A stretch of 64,000 nt of DNA from Deltaproteobacteria bacterium (GTDB taxonomy: Bacteria > Desulfobacterota > Binatia > Binatales > Binataceae): positions 1-64,000 of the forward strand of contig JAKBMB010000032.1 of assembly GCA_021831785.1 (NCBI GenBank), written 5' to 3'. The translations under genes and the position numbers were made by a program. Shown here in pieces: positions 54,935 through 64,000 of this stretch; the stretch's first letter is position 1; each line of letters starts with the position of its first letter. Below the pieces are notes generated by a model. The model searched no databases and was not told the origin of the DNA. It was given only the letters and a program-made list of their open reading frames with translations.

Positions 54935-55369
54935 TCAGCCAGGGCGGGCCGGCAGCACAATGACTGCCGTGCCCGTCGTGTTCTTGTCTCCCTTGGTATT
55001 TTCGAGCCAGATTTCGCACTCGACGATATGCTCGCCGCCTTCGACGGCCTTCCTGCTAACGCGGCCTTTGGCGATGAGCTTTTCGCCGGGTTGGTCCATG
55101 CCGCGGTACTGAACCGACAGCTTGCGCAGACGGCCGTGCTCGCCGGCGAAATCCGTGGCGAGCTGGCCCAGAAAGGCGTTTTTCAACGCCCCATGAATGA
55201 TAACGCCCGCAAGCCCGTTAGCCTGAGCGTAATCCTTGTCATAATGAATTTGATAGAAGTCGCCGGAGGCGCCGGCGTATTTGACCAGTTGCTGCGTGGT
55301 AGGATCTTTCTCGACCGGCGGAACTTCCGCCCCAACCTCAACATCTTCGTAGTAAAACTGTTGCTGCAT
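54935..55369 (-). CDS. MaoC-like hydratase, C-terminal hotdog type
   Basis: Start MQQQFYYEDVEVGAEVPP at 55369. 144 residues with YAGASGDFYQIHYDKDYAQANGLAGVIIHG, the hydratase-2 motif. Pairs with the upstream FAS1-type MaoC protein to form a heteromeric hydratase. Confidence 0.85.
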   Translation of the reverse strand: MQQQFYYEDVEVGAEVPPVEKDPTTQQLVKYAGASGDFYQIHYDKDYAQANGLAGVIIHGALKNAFLGQLATDFAGEHGRLRKLSVQYRGMDQPGEKLIAKGRVSRKAVEGGEHIVECEIWLENTKGDKNTTGTAVIVLPARPG

Positions 55370-55392
55370 GATCGCCGCCCTCGACGCCCCGA

Positions 55393-55842
55393 TTAATAAT
55401 GAATCGACGTGCTGCGCTGGGTCACGCACAACTCGCCGAATTGGTTGGTGTAGCTTGTCTCGACCACCACGAGCGCCATAGGGCCCAGCCGCCCTTTGGT
55501 CTCGCGAATGTCCGCCAGGCGCGAAACTACAGTTATCCGATCGCCGGGACGAATCGGCTCGAAGTATTCCCATTCGGAGCCGCCGTCGAGCACGCGATGC
55601 GTGCCGAGGTTGAGCTCGCGCAGCATCGGCACAGCGCCAAAAGACCGGCAAAACGTGGGTGGCGCCACCATCGTGCCGAATCGCGCTTTACGCGCCGCCC
55701 GTTCGTCGTTGAACACCGGATTGGGGTCGCCTATCGCTTCAGCGAAGCGGCGGATCGCTCCGCGCTCGACCTCGACCATAAAAGGCTCGCTTTCAAGCCC
55801 GATAAGCTTTTTGGTTTGCTCAGTGACCAGCTTGTCGCTCAT
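55393..55842 (-). CDS. MaoC-like hydratase, N-terminal FAS1-type hotdog
   Basis: Start at MSDKLVTEQTKKLIG (55842). 149 residues with FAEAIGDPNPVFNDERAAR and WEYFEPIRPGDRITV. Catalytically incomplete half; partner of the next gene, 23 bases downstream. Confidence 0.85.
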   Translation of the reverse strand: MSDKLVTEQTKKLIGLESEPFMVEVERGAIRRFAEAIGDPNPVFNDERAARKARFGTMVAPPTFCRSFGAVPMLRELNLGTHRVLDGGSEWEYFEPIRPGDRITVVSRLADIRETKGRLGPMALVVVETSYTNQFGELCVTQRSTSIHY

Positions 55843-56212
55843 GGTTCTTGTCCTATGTCTTCGCGGCGATAAGCGCGGGGCGGTGGACTCACAGCCTTCC
55901 GCGCCCTCGACGCGGTCCGCTCTTCGCGCCGCCGGCAATCAGCCGATGCGTGCCGGCGCGCGGCCGGTAGACTCGACGCCCGCATCCGTTTAGTCCCAGG
56001 GAAGGGCCCGTCGCGCAACGCCGCGCCTTTGCACCCTCTTATTATGAGCAACTTTAAGACGCGCGGTAAGCTGCCGCAAGCCAGAGCCGTGCCGGGAGCT
56101 ACTATAAGCAGCGAAATCGACGCTCGATTAGCGGCATCCGAAGCGCCGCCGGAGTAAAATTGCGGAATCAGTAGGGTGCGGGCGCAAATCAGCGGAAGGA
56201 AGGTTTTTCGCA
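55843..56212. other. Intergenic region without recognised features
   Basis: 370 bases between the divergent MaoC operon and phhB; no repeat, RNA or clear promoter recognised. Confidence 0.4.
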
Positions 56213-56518
56213 ATGGCAAAGCTCAGCCGGCAGCAGGTGGCCGCGCGCCTTAAGCTCCCTGAGTGGGAGTACAAGGACAACGCGCTGGTCAAAGTCTTTC
56301 ATTTCGACAGCTTCATGAAGGCGCTGGACTTCGTCAACCACGTCGCCGAAGTGGCCGAAGCCGCCGACCATCATCCGGACATCCACATTAACTACTCGCG
56401 CGTAACCTTCGTCTGCAGTACCCACAGTGAAGGCGGCGTCACCGAAAAAGACCTAAGTTTGGCGGAGAATATCGAGAGCCTTTACGGGCGCGCCGGCTCC
56501 TGGAAGCAGGCCCCGTAG
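56213..56518 (+). CDS. phhB: 4a-hydroxytetrahydrobiopterin dehydratase
   Basis: 101 residues with the pterin-site pattern ADHHPDIHINYSRVTFVCSTH and GGVTEKDL. Regenerates the pterin cofactor of aromatic amino-acid hydroxylases. GGAAGG ribosome site. No hydroxylase nearby. Confidence 0.92.
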   Translation: MAKLSRQQVAARLKLPEWEYKDNALVKVFHFDSFMKALDFVNHVAEVAEAADHHPDIHINYSRVTFVCSTHSEGGVTEKDLSLAENIESLYGRAGSWKQAP

Positions 56519-56655
56519 CGGTCTCGATTCGCGTTCCGATCTGCGCCGAGACCGCCCGCTCAAGACAACCTTAGACGGCGTTCTGCGCCGCTATGTCTTA
56601 GCCTAGCGCCCCGAGCACCGGGGCATGAATTTTCAACCGAAGAGAGGGAACGGGC

Positions 56656-57615
56656 ATGTTGCGCACGGAAATCTGTGACTACTTTGGGATCGAGTATCCG
56701 ATCATGCTCGCCGGAATGGGCGGGGTCTCGATGCATCGGCTGGCGGCGGCAGTATCAAACGCCGGCGGGCTCGGCGTGATCGGCGCGGCCGGGCTCGACC
56801 CGCAGCGCCTGCGGGCGGAGATTCGGGCCACTCGCGAGCTTACCGCGAAGCCGTTCGCCGTTGACCTGCTCGCGCCGCTGCCGGAGATGATTCGTCCGCA
56901 CGTGCCGGTAATGATTGACGAGGGAGTCGAAATCTTCGTCGCCGGGCTGGCGGTGCCCAAAGAATTCATCGCGACCATGCACGAGCATGGGATGAAAGTG
57001 GTCGTGATGTGCGGCAAGGTGCGCCACGCGCAGAAGGCCGAGGCGGCCGGCGCCGACGTGGTCGTCGCGCAAGGGACCGAAGCCGGCGGCCATACCGGCG
57101 AGGTCGGCGCGCTCGCGCTCATTCCCCAGGTGCGCGACGCGGTGCGGATTCCGGTGCTGGCGGCGGGCGGCATCAGCGACGGCCGCGGGGTCGCCGCCGC
57201 GCTCGCGCTCGGCGCCTGCGGGGCGGTCGTCGGCACGCGCTTTATCGCCACCCCCGAGGCGCAAGCGGCTCAAGGCTACCGCGAGGCGTTGCTGCGCGCC
57301 GCGGACGATTCGACCGTGCGCACGCGATGCTACACGGGCAAGCCGGCGCGATGTATACGCAATCCGTACATCGTTGAATGGGAGCAGGACCCGTCGCGAA
57401 TCAAACCGTTTCCCGAGCAGCTTGGAGTCTCTTACCGAAATAAGGTCCTAGACTATGATGGGAAGCACGGCGACATCGACCCTTTGCGCACTTTCATGCC
57501 GGCGGGACAGGGAGCCGGGCTGATTCGCCAAATCGAGTCCGCCGCCGAACTGTTCGCACGCTTGGTCGCGGAGACCGAAGCCGCTATCGGCCGGCTGCGC
57601 CAAATCGTCGGCTAG
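56656..57615 (+). CDS. Nitronate monooxygenase-family flavoprotein
   Basis: 319 residues, FMN-binding TIM barrel: MLAGMGGVSMHRLAAAVSNAGGLGVIGA, QGTEAGGHTGEVG (catalytic His), AAGGISDGRGVAAAL and GACGAVVGTRF. Oxidises nitroalkane-type substrates. AGAGAGGGAACGGGC precedes the ATG. Confidence 0.88.
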   Translation: MLRTEICDYFGIEYPIMLAGMGGVSMHRLAAAVSNAGGLGVIGAAGLDPQRLRAEIRATRELTAKPFAVDLLAPLPEMIRPHVPVMIDEGVEIFVAGLAVPKEFIATMHEHGMKVVVMCGKVRHAQKAEAAGADVVVAQGTEAGGHTGEVGALALIPQVRDAVRIPVLAAGGISDGRGVAAALALGACGAVVGTRFIATPEAQAAQGYREALLRAADDSTVRTRCYTGKPARCIRNPYIVEWEQDPSRIKPFPEQLGVSYRNKVLDYDGKHGDIDPLRTFMPAGQGAGLIRQIESAAELFARLVAETEAAIGRLRQIVG

Positions 57616-57864
57616 CGAGCCGCCCATACCCGAGGCGCCTGGCGGTAACCCGAGGCCCAGACCCTCGGCAGCACGCCGGCTTAAGCACAACCAAGGGTCC
57701 GGTGAAGGCCGGTGGGCGGCGCCGCTGGTTTACGCCGCTTTCGTGTGTCAATCGCTTGGCTCTCCAGCGCTCGCTGGCCACGGGCGGCAGCGTGCATCCT
57801 GCGGCGGGTGCGCTTGGCGGCCGGCCGCGCGCATCATAAACGTGCGCGCCGGGTTAATCGCGCG

Positions 57865-59370
57865 TCAATGAGCGAGAAAGGCCGCCCTGACGCCGGACCG
57901 CGCGATACCGGCCGCGGAGGCGTACGCCCCGGCGGCCATCTCGACGTAAGGCCGCGGATCAACGCCGATAATGATGGTGGCGGCAATCGCTACTGCGAGC
58001 GCTACGGAAAGCCCCGGCCTACGCGCGCGAAGCTTGCGCTCCGCGCCCTCGTTGACATACATCGCGACGATCACCCTGGCGTAATAGTACGTGGAGATCA
58101 CGCTGTTGAGCGCGGCCAAAACCACCAGCCAGACGTAGCCCGCCTGGAGCGCCGCGGAAAAGACATAGAACTTGCCGACGAAACCCGCCAGCGGCGGCAG
58201 CCCCATCAACGACAGCATGAACAGCGCCATCGCCGCCGCCAACATCGGCTGCCCCTTGGCCAGCCCGCCTAAGTCGGCCAGCGTCGTACCGGGCTGTTCC
58301 ACCCGCTCAACCGCGACCAGGACCGCGAAAGCGCCAAGATTGGCGAAGGCGTAGCCGAGCAGATAGTAGAGCACCGCCGCGCCGGCCGCGCCGCCTGCGG
58401 CCGTCATCCCGACCAGAATATAGCCCGCATGCGCGATCGCCGAGTAAGCAAGCATCCGCTTGACATTGTTCTGCGCCAGCGCAACCAGGTTCCCCACGCT
58501 CATCGTGAGCGCGGCCAGCACCCACAGCGCCCCGCCCCACTGCGCATGAAGGGCCGGCAGATACACCAACAGGAGCCGCAAGAAGCCGGCGAAAGCGGCC
58601 GACTTCACTCCCACGGCCATCAGCGCGGTGACCGGCGTCGGCGCTCCTTCGTACGCGTCCGGGGTCCACGCGTGAAACGGCACCGCGGCGACCTTGAAGC
58701 CAAACCCGATCAGCATCATAGCCAGCCCGAGCAAAACCAGCGGACTTGCCGCGAGCGCGGAACTTTGCAAGGCGCGCGAAATCGCCTCGAGCTTTATCGA
58801 ACCCGTCGCTCCGTACAGAAGCGCTATGCCGTACAGCAAAAATCCGGTCGAAAACGCGCCGAGCAAGAAATACTTAAGACCGGCCTCGCTCGATCGCGGA
58901 TCGCGCCGGGCGATCGCCGCCATCACGTAAACCGAGATCGACATCGTTTCCAGGCCGAGGAAAATAATTATGAGGTCGCCGGCCGCTGCCAGCAGCATCA
59001 TCCCCACCGTCGCCGACAGCAGCAGCGCGTAGTATTCCGTGCTCGGCAGCTCGAGCGCCGGCACATAGTCGAGCGAGAGCAGCACTACCATCGCGGCGCA
59101 CACGGCGATCAAGCAGTAGAAGAACGCGGTGTAATCGTCGACTATCAACGCGCCGGCAAAGGCCGGCGCGTGGCGGCCGACGGCGGCAAACGCGCACAAC
59201 GCGGCGAGCGCGAGCCCGCTGAACGTGAGCCAGCCCAAACCTTCGCTGTCTTCCTCGCCCAGCCGACTGCCGACCAGCATCACGGCCATCGCGGTGATGG
59301 CCACCACGGCAGGCGCGAGGACCGGCCTCCACGAAGCGTCAAGCGCGGCGCCGATCGTCCCGGAAATCAT
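57865..59370 (-). CDS. nuoN: NADH-quinone oxidoreductase subunit N
   Basis: 501 residues, many membrane helices, proton-channel antiporter-like subunit (YFLLGAFSTGFLLYG, PVTALMAVGVKSAAFAGFLRLL, NVKRMLAYSAIAHAGYILVG). Last gene of the operon; overlaps nuoM by four bases. Confidence 0.95.
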   Translation of the reverse strand: MISGTIGAALDASWRPVLAPAVVAITAMAVMLVGSRLGEEDSEGLGWLTFSGLALAALCAFAAVGRHAPAFAGALIVDDYTAFFYCLIAVCAAMVVLLSLDYVPALELPSTEYYALLLSATVGMMLLAAAGDLIIIFLGLETMSISVYVMAAIARRDPRSSEAGLKYFLLGAFSTGFLLYGIALLYGATGSIKLEAISRALQSSALAASPLVLLGLAMMLIGFGFKVAAVPFHAWTPDAYEGAPTPVTALMAVGVKSAAFAGFLRLLLVYLPALHAQWGGALWVLAALTMSVGNLVALAQNNVKRMLAYSAIAHAGYILVGMTAAGGAAGAAVLYYLLGYAFANLGAFAVLVAVERVEQPGTTLADLGGLAKGQPMLAAAMALFMLSLMGLPPLAGFVGKFYVFSAALQAGYVWLVVLAALNSVISTYYYARVIVAMYVNEGAERKLRARRPGLSVALAVAIAATIIIGVDPRPYVEMAAGAYASAAGIARSGVRAAFLAH

Positions 59371-60914
59371 GGAACTACGCGAAGCCCGGCAAACTCTTGA
59401 GGCTTGGCGCGGTCAAACGAAAGCGCGGGCGCCGGCGCCGCCTGCGCGCGGGCCAGAAACGCTACGACCGAGGGCTCGATCCTGCGCAGCAGCGGGCGCG
59501 GATAGAGCCCGAGAAAAAACATCAACGCTATCAGCGGAAATATCACCGCCACTTCTCGCGGCGCGAGGTCCGCTATCCCGCGGTCAGCCGACTTGGCGAG
59601 CGGGCCGAACATCACCCGTTCGTACGCCCATAGCATGTACAGTACGCCGAGAATCAGGCCGCTCACGGCCAACGCCGCCGCCTGCCAACTGGCGAAGTAG
59701 GCCCCGAGCAGCACCAGGAACTCGCCGACAAAGCCGTCGAGCCCCGGCAACCCTACCGCCGACAACATCGCGACCATCAATATCGCGCCCAGCATCGGCG
59801 CCGGACGCCAGAGCCCGCCCAACTCGCCGATCGCGCGCGTGCGCCGCCTGAGGTAGATCATGCCGATCGCCATGAACAAAGCGGTCGTCGACAGGCCATG
59901 CGTGATGAGCTGATAGACCGCGCCTTCAACGCTAAACCGATCGAGCGCGAAGACCCCCAGCACGACGAAGCCGACATGACTGACCGAGGCGTAGGCGACC
60001 AGCCGCTTGAGGTCGGACTGCGCCAGCGCCAGCAGGGCGCCGTAGATTATTCCCACCACTCCCAGCGCCATGAACAGCGGCGCGGCCTCGCGCGCCACCT
60101 CGGGAAAAAGCGGGATCGCGAAGCGCAAAAAGCCGTATACCCCCATCTGAAACATCGCGCCGCCGAGCAGCATCGAACCTGCCGTTGGAGCCTCGCTATA
60201 GGCGTCAGGCAGCCACGAATGCAGCGGCCAGACCGGAACTTTGACCGCGAAGCCGAGCGCGAGGGCGGCGAACAGCCATCGCGCCTGCGCATGGCTCAAC
60301 GGAACGCGATAGAGATCGGTCAGGTCGAAGGTCGCCGCTCCGAGGTAGCCGCGCGCGTGCAGCACCAGATAGATCAGCGCCACCAGCATTAGCAGCGAGC
60401 CGAGCATCGTGTACAGGATAAACTTGAACGCCGCGTACACCCGGCGCTGCGAGCCCCAGATGCCGATGATGAAGTATATGGGGATAAGCGTCAGCTCCCA
60501 GAAAACGTAGAAAAGAAATAGATCGACCGCCAGCAGCACGCCGAGCAGCCCGGTTTCCAGCATCAGAACGAAAAAGCAAAACTCGCGCGGACGACGATCG
60601 ATGTCCCCGCCGCTCGCGTAGAGCAGCGTCAGCGACACGAGCAGGGCCGCGAGCGGCACCAAAAACAGGCTTATCCCATCCACCCCGACGTGGTAGGACA
60701 CCCCGAAGTCCGCAATCCACGGCCGGCGCTCGACAAACTGGTAACCGTTGTCGTGGGGATTGAAGGCGACCAGCAGGTAGATGCTAAGCGCGAGCGGAAG
60801 GAGCGAAAAGATAAACGCGGCCGGCCACACCGTGCGCTCGTCCGCGAACAACGCGACGGCGAGCGCGCCAACCAGCGGGACGAAAATTATTAGGGTCAGC
60901 AGATTGGCGGTCAT
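59367..60914 (-). CDS. nuoM: NADH-quinone oxidoreductase subunit M
   Basis: ATG at 60914 (MTANLLTLIIFVPL) overlaps the nuoL stop as ATGA, so it is chosen over the ATG at 60968. About 515 residues, antiporter-like membrane subunit (KVPVWPLHSWLPDAYSEAPT, SDLKRLVAYASVSHVGF). Confidence 0.95.
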   Translation of the reverse strand: MTANLLTLIIFVPLVGALAVALFADERTVWPAAFIFSLLPLALSIYLLVAFNPHDNGYQFVERRPWIADFGVSYHVGVDGISLFLVPLAALLVSLTLLYASGGDIDRRPREFCFFVLMLETGLLGVLLAVDLFLFYVFWELTLIPIYFIIGIWGSQRRVYAAFKFILYTMLGSLLMLVALIYLVLHARGYLGAATFDLTDLYRVPLSHAQARWLFAALALGFAVKVPVWPLHSWLPDAYSEAPTAGSMLLGGAMFQMGVYGFLRFAIPLFPEVAREAAPLFMALGVVGIIYGALLALAQSDLKRLVAYASVSHVGFVVLGVFALDRFSVEGAVYQLITHGLSTTALFMAIGMIYLRRRTRAIGELGGLWRPAPMLGAILMVAMLSAVGLPGLDGFVGEFLVLLGAYFASWQAAALAVSGLILGVLYMLWAYERVMFGPLAKSADRGIADLAPREVAVIFPLIALMFFLGLYPRPLLRRIEPSVVAFLARAQAAPAPALSFDRAKPQEFAGLRVVP

Positions 60915-62851
60915 CCGTGTCTCATCGAGTAGTAAAGACAGTAGGCAAGAACCGCCAGCGCCCCGCACAGGTAGGTCAGCGCGTAGTGCTGGACGTTGCC
61001 GGTCTCGACGCGGCGTATGGCGGCGGCGCCGCCGCGGGCGGCCGCGGCGGCGCCGTCGACTAGGCCCTCGATAGCGTAGGAATCAATCACGCGGTCAAAG
61101 GCGACATCGGAGAGAAAAAATAACGGGCGAGTGACGAGAAAATCGTAGAGCTCGTCGACGTAGTACTTCTCACGCAGCGCGCGGTAAAGCGCCCCCGACC
61201 ATGCGGCCGCCCGCTCGGGCAGGCCGGGCGCGGCAACGTAGAAGACGAAGGCGAGCACGAGGCCGCTTAGAGCGGCCGCGGAGGCGACCGCCGAGAGCGC
61301 CAAGGCTTCCAACCCCGGGACGCTCTTGACTTGCCCCACTACCGGGCGCAAAAATTCGCCAATCCGATCGCCCCAGAGCATCCCCGCCGGCAGCCCAATC
61401 CACCCGCCGCCCAGCGACAGCAGCGCCAGAATAACCAGCGGGATCGTCATCACCGCGGGCGACTCGTGCAATCGGGGCAGCCGCGCGGCTTCGACCCGCG
61501 AGCGCCCGTAAAAGGTCAAAAAGAAGAGCCGGAACATGTACAGGCCGGTCAGGCCGGCGGTGATTACGCCCAAACCCCAGAGCCAATAATGGCCGGATAC
61601 GTAGGCAGCCTCGAGAATCTCATCCTTGGAAAAAAACCCGGAAAACCCGGGCACCGCGGTGATCGCCAGCGTCGCCACGAGCATGGTCGCATGCGTCACC
61701 GGCAGCTTCCGGCGCAGCCCGCCCATCCGGCTCATATCTTGCTCACCGCCCAAGGCGTGCATCACGGAGCCCGCGCCCAAAAACAGCAGCGCCTTGAAGA
61801 AGGCGTGCGTCACGATATGGAAAATCGCCGCGCCAAACGCGCCGGCGCCGGCGCCGAGAAACATGTAACCAATCTGGCTAATCGTCGAGTAGGCGAGCAC
61901 GCGCTTGATGTCGGACTGGGCCAGGGCCACGGTAGCGGCGAAAAAAGCCGTGATCGCGCCCACCGCGGCGACGACTTCCATCGTGGCGGGAGTCAACTGA
62001 TAGAGAAAGCCGAGCCGCGCCACCATGTAGACGCCGGCGGTGACCATCGTCGCCGCGTGGATCAAGGCGCTGACCGGCGTCGGACCGACCATCGCGTCGG
62101 GCAGCCAGACGTAAAGCGGAATCTGGGCCGACTTACCGGTCGCGCCCAGAAAGAACAGCAGCCCGGCCATCGTCGCAACCGCCGAGCTGACCAGGCTGAT
62201 ATGCTCGCGCATCGCGGCAAAATCGAGCGTCCACAAGCCGCGGGAAGCGAACGCCGCCGCGAGCGCGAAAATCCCCAACAAAAATCCCGCATCCCCAATC
62301 CGGTTGACCACGAAAGCCTTGCGCCCGTTGTAGGCGAACTGAGCGTTGTCGTACCAGAAGGCAATCAGCAGATAGGAGCAAAGCCCCACCCCCTCCCATC
62401 CGATGAACATGAAGAGCAGGTTGTTCCCCAGCACCAGCACCAACATCGAGAGCGTAAACAGGTTCATATAGGCGAAAAAGCGCGCGTAGTCCGGGTCCTC
62501 GCCCATATAGCCGCACGAATAGAGATGGATTATCGAGCCCACGCCCGATACCACCAGGGTCATCACCGCGGCCAACGCGTCGAAACGAAGCCCTAGATCG
62601 ATTTGCAGCGGGCCGACGTAGATCCATGACCAGAGCGTGGCCTTAAGCGCGCTGCCCGCGGGCAGCGCCAGCAGCTCGCCAAGCGCCCACAGGGCGAGCA
62701 AAAACGCCCCTACGACCGCGGCGACGCTGACCACATTGACGATCGCGCGGCCCGCGCGCCGGCCCAGGAAAAGGTTGAAGACAACGCCCAACGCGGGCAG
62801 CAAAAGCATAAGCTTGAGGGCAGGAAATTCCACCACCACGCCGTTCACCAT
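60911..62851 (-). CDS. nuoL: NADH-quinone oxidoreductase subunit L
   Basis: 646 residues, largest antiporter-like subunit (GWEGVGLCSYLLIAFW, QIPLYVWLPDAMVGPTPVSALIHAATMV, SDIKRVLAYSTISQIGYMF) with the C-terminal lateral helix. Overlaps nuoK by seven bases. Confidence 0.95.
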   Translation of the reverse strand: MVNGVVVEFPALKLMLLLPALGVVFNLFLGRRAGRAIVNVVSVAAVVGAFLLALWALGELLALPAGSALKATLWSWIYVGPLQIDLGLRFDALAAVMTLVVSGVGSIIHLYSCGYMGEDPDYARFFAYMNLFTLSMLVLVLGNNLLFMFIGWEGVGLCSYLLIAFWYDNAQFAYNGRKAFVVNRIGDAGFLLGIFALAAAFASRGLWTLDFAAMREHISLVSSAVATMAGLLFFLGATGKSAQIPLYVWLPDAMVGPTPVSALIHAATMVTAGVYMVARLGFLYQLTPATMEVVAAVGAITAFFAATVALAQSDIKRVLAYSTISQIGYMFLGAGAGAFGAAIFHIVTHAFFKALLFLGAGSVMHALGGEQDMSRMGGLRRKLPVTHATMLVATLAITAVPGFSGFFSKDEILEAAYVSGHYWLWGLGVITAGLTGLYMFRLFFLTFYGRSRVEAARLPRLHESPAVMTIPLVILALLSLGGGWIGLPAGMLWGDRIGEFLRPVVGQVKSVPGLEALALSAVASAAALSGLVLAFVFYVAAPGLPERAAAWSGALYRALREKYYVDELYDFLVTRPLFFLSDVAFDRVIDSYAIEGLVDGAAAAARGGAAAIRRVETGNVQHYALTYLCGALAVLAYCLYYSMRHG

Positions 62852-63147
62852 CGCATCAGATTAAGCTCGTCGGCCTTGATCGTGTGCCGGCTGCGGAAAG
62901 CGGCAAGGATGAGAGCAAGCCCGACGGCGGCCTCCGCCGCGCCGACCGTCATCACGAAAAACACCATCACCTGACCGTCAGTCGAGCCCAGAGCGCGCCC
63001 CAGCGCAACCAGCGTCAGGTTGACTGCGTTGAGCATCACCTCGATGGACATGAAGATAACGATTAGGTTACGCCGGATGACCACGCCGGCGACGCCGATC
63101 GCGAACAAGGCTGCGCCCAGTACCAGGTAGTAACTAACGGGCGTCAT
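62845..63147 (-). CDS. nuoK: NADH-quinone oxidoreductase subunit K
   Basis: 100 residues, three helices; FMSIEVMLNAVNLTLVA and the Glu in VGAAEAAVGLALILA. Start overlaps nuoJ as ATGA. Confidence 0.95.
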   Translation of the reverse strand: MTPVSYYLVLGAALFAIGVAGVVIRRNLIVIFMSIEVMLNAVNLTLVALGRALGSTDGQVMVFFVMTVGAAEAAVGLALILAAFRSRHTIKADELNLMRW

Positions 63148-63704
63148 GCGCGCTCCGCCCGCCGGAGCTCGCCGTGCGCCGATGCGCCCGCGCCGGAGCG
63201 GCGCGGCTGGTCGGCAGGCCAGCGGCGCGCCACCGCTACGGCACCGACCACCGCCACCAACAGCAACAGCGAGGTAGCCTCGAACGCCACCAAATAGTCG
63301 CGGAAAATTAAATCGGCCAATCGGTCGACTGACCCGTAGCCGGCCGGCGCCGGCGGCGGACCAACCGGAGCGCGGACGAAAAACGCGAAAAGCTCGGCGG
63401 TCAGAGCCGCGACGGCGAAGGCGCCGAAAAATTTGGCCGCCAGATGCCCCGGCTCGCCCGGGTCACGCTGGAGATTCAGCAGCCAAATGACGAACAGAAA
63501 CACCACCACGATCGCGCCGACATACACGATTGCCAGCAAAAACCCGATCGCAACCGCGCCCAGCCCGATCAGCAGCGCGGAGATCGCGAGCAGCGTCGCC
63601 ACCAGGGCAAGCAGGCTGTGCACCGGGCTGCGCTGCAGAACAACCCCAAGCGCGGAGACCACCGCGAGCACGGCAAAAAAAGCGAAGACCCCCACTTCCA
63701 TCAC
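63144..63704 (-). CDS. nuoJ: NADH-quinone oxidoreductase subunit J
   Basis: 186 residues, five helices; FAVLAVVSALGVVLQRSPVHSLLALV and AIVYVGAIVVVFLFVIWLL are typical. Starts 16 bases after the nuoH stop, leaving no room for nuoI. Confidence 0.93.
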   Translation of the reverse strand: MMEVGVFAFFAVLAVVSALGVVLQRSPVHSLLALVATLLAISALLIGLGAVAIGFLLAIVYVGAIVVVFLFVIWLLNLQRDPGEPGHLAAKFFGAFAVAALTAELFAFFVRAPVGPPPAPAGYGSVDRLADLIFRDYLVAFEATSLLLLVAVVGAVAVARRWPADQPRRSGAGASAHGELRRAERA

Positions 63705-63720
63705 TCTCGCCTTTTACCCG

Positions 63721-64000
63721 CTAGCTCGCGACCGCGACAATCACCACGGCCGTAGCCGCCAGGTTGATGAGCCCCAGCGGAAGCAGAATCTTCCATCCCA
63801 GGTACATAAGCTGATCATACCTGAAGCGCGGCAGAGTCCAGCGCACGAGAATCTGAAGCCAGCAAAAGAACACCACCTTGAGCCCGAACGCCAACACCCC
63901 CAACACCGCAACAACCAGATTGGGCAGCAAAACCGAGCCTATCCCCGGCAAACGAAAGCCTTCGGGATAGAGATAAGGAACCTGCCAACCGCCGAAAAAG
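63721..64000 (-). CDS. nuoH: NADH-quinone oxidoreductase subunit H, C-terminal part
   Basis: Runs off the right edge. The visible C-terminus ([19 protein letters not shown], then [30 protein letters not shown]) is the conserved end of NuoH, the quinone-channel subunit. Confidence 0.93.
   Translation of the reverse strand, partial: FFGGWQVPYLYPEGFRLPGIGSVLLPNLVVAVLGVLAFGLKVVFFCWLQILVRWTLPRFRYDQLMYLGWKILLPLGLINLAATAVVIVAVAS

Noticed and set aside
58429-62596. Large plus-strand open frames (323 and 421 codons)
   Set aside because: Antisense to nuoN and nuoL; His/Arg/Gln-rich shadows.

Overview
The window is GC-rich bacterial DNA from a Gram-negative organism. This is shown by lptC and lptA homologues, a TonB-dependent receptor, rpoN-hpf-ptsN-rapZ gene order and a nuo operon. 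The gene content (ergothioneine genes egtBD, paired MaoC dehydratases, nitronate monooxygenase, many unlinked housekeeping genes) suggests an uncultured Desulfobacterota/Binatota-like lineage. That placement is inference, not proven by any marker here.

Left part, 1-8049, all on the minus strand: a probable anti-phage cassette. It reads SNF2/DEAH helicase with a DUF3883-like tail, then hicA-hicB toxin-antitoxin, a P-loop ATPase fused to a PD-(D/E)XK-like nuclease, and a DUF1156 DNA methyltransferase that runs off the left edge. The methyltransferase frame is the most unusual object in the window. It is open for 626 codons and carries several REP-like palindromes translated in frame. It also carries a complete-looking REP-associated tyrosine transposase (RAYT, HUH/Y1 family) domain inserted in frame between its two halves. 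HicAB sits between two copies of the helicase 3' end.

8166-16105: an integrative mobilizable element ends at a tRNA-Leu(CAA) gene. Contents from the tRNA inward are a tyrosine integrase, a small membrane protein, an excisionase-like DNA-binding protein, a small mobilisation-type protein, a candidate oriT with nested inverted repeats, a MobV relaxase/Toprim gene split by one in-frame TAG, a zinc-ribbon protein, a PD-(D/E)XK-like nuclease and a Lon-like AAA ATPase without a protease domain. I found no second copy of the tRNA end in the window, so the element may continue past the left edge and include the defence cassette.

16293-38507: chromosomal and accessory genes. These are a HAD-UbiA fusion, a frameshifted caspase/CHAT-like gene, an amidase, a TonB receptor divergent from a very large secreted G8/CEMIP-like protein, a deleted GMC oxidoreductase remnant, polyphosphate kinase, a thioesterase/MaoC pair, glpK-glpD, a cupin, a Tat-exported DUF882 peptidase-like protein, a DUF4242 protein and a TVP38-type membrane protein.

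38770-46409: the lptC-lptA-rpoN-hpf-ptsN-rapZ series (no lptB), then an M20 peptidase, a ferritin-like protein and a small hypothetical. 46410-47561 is non-coding and holds three kinds of palindrome, including a REP of the same family as those in the methyltransferase. 47562-57615 carries egtB-egtD, hydrolases, a short-chain reductase-like protein, a cobalamin-binding-type protein, a ferritin-fold/MaoC operon, phhB and nitronate monooxygenase. 57865-64000 is a nuo operon (H, J, K, L, M, N) with nuoI missing from its usual place.
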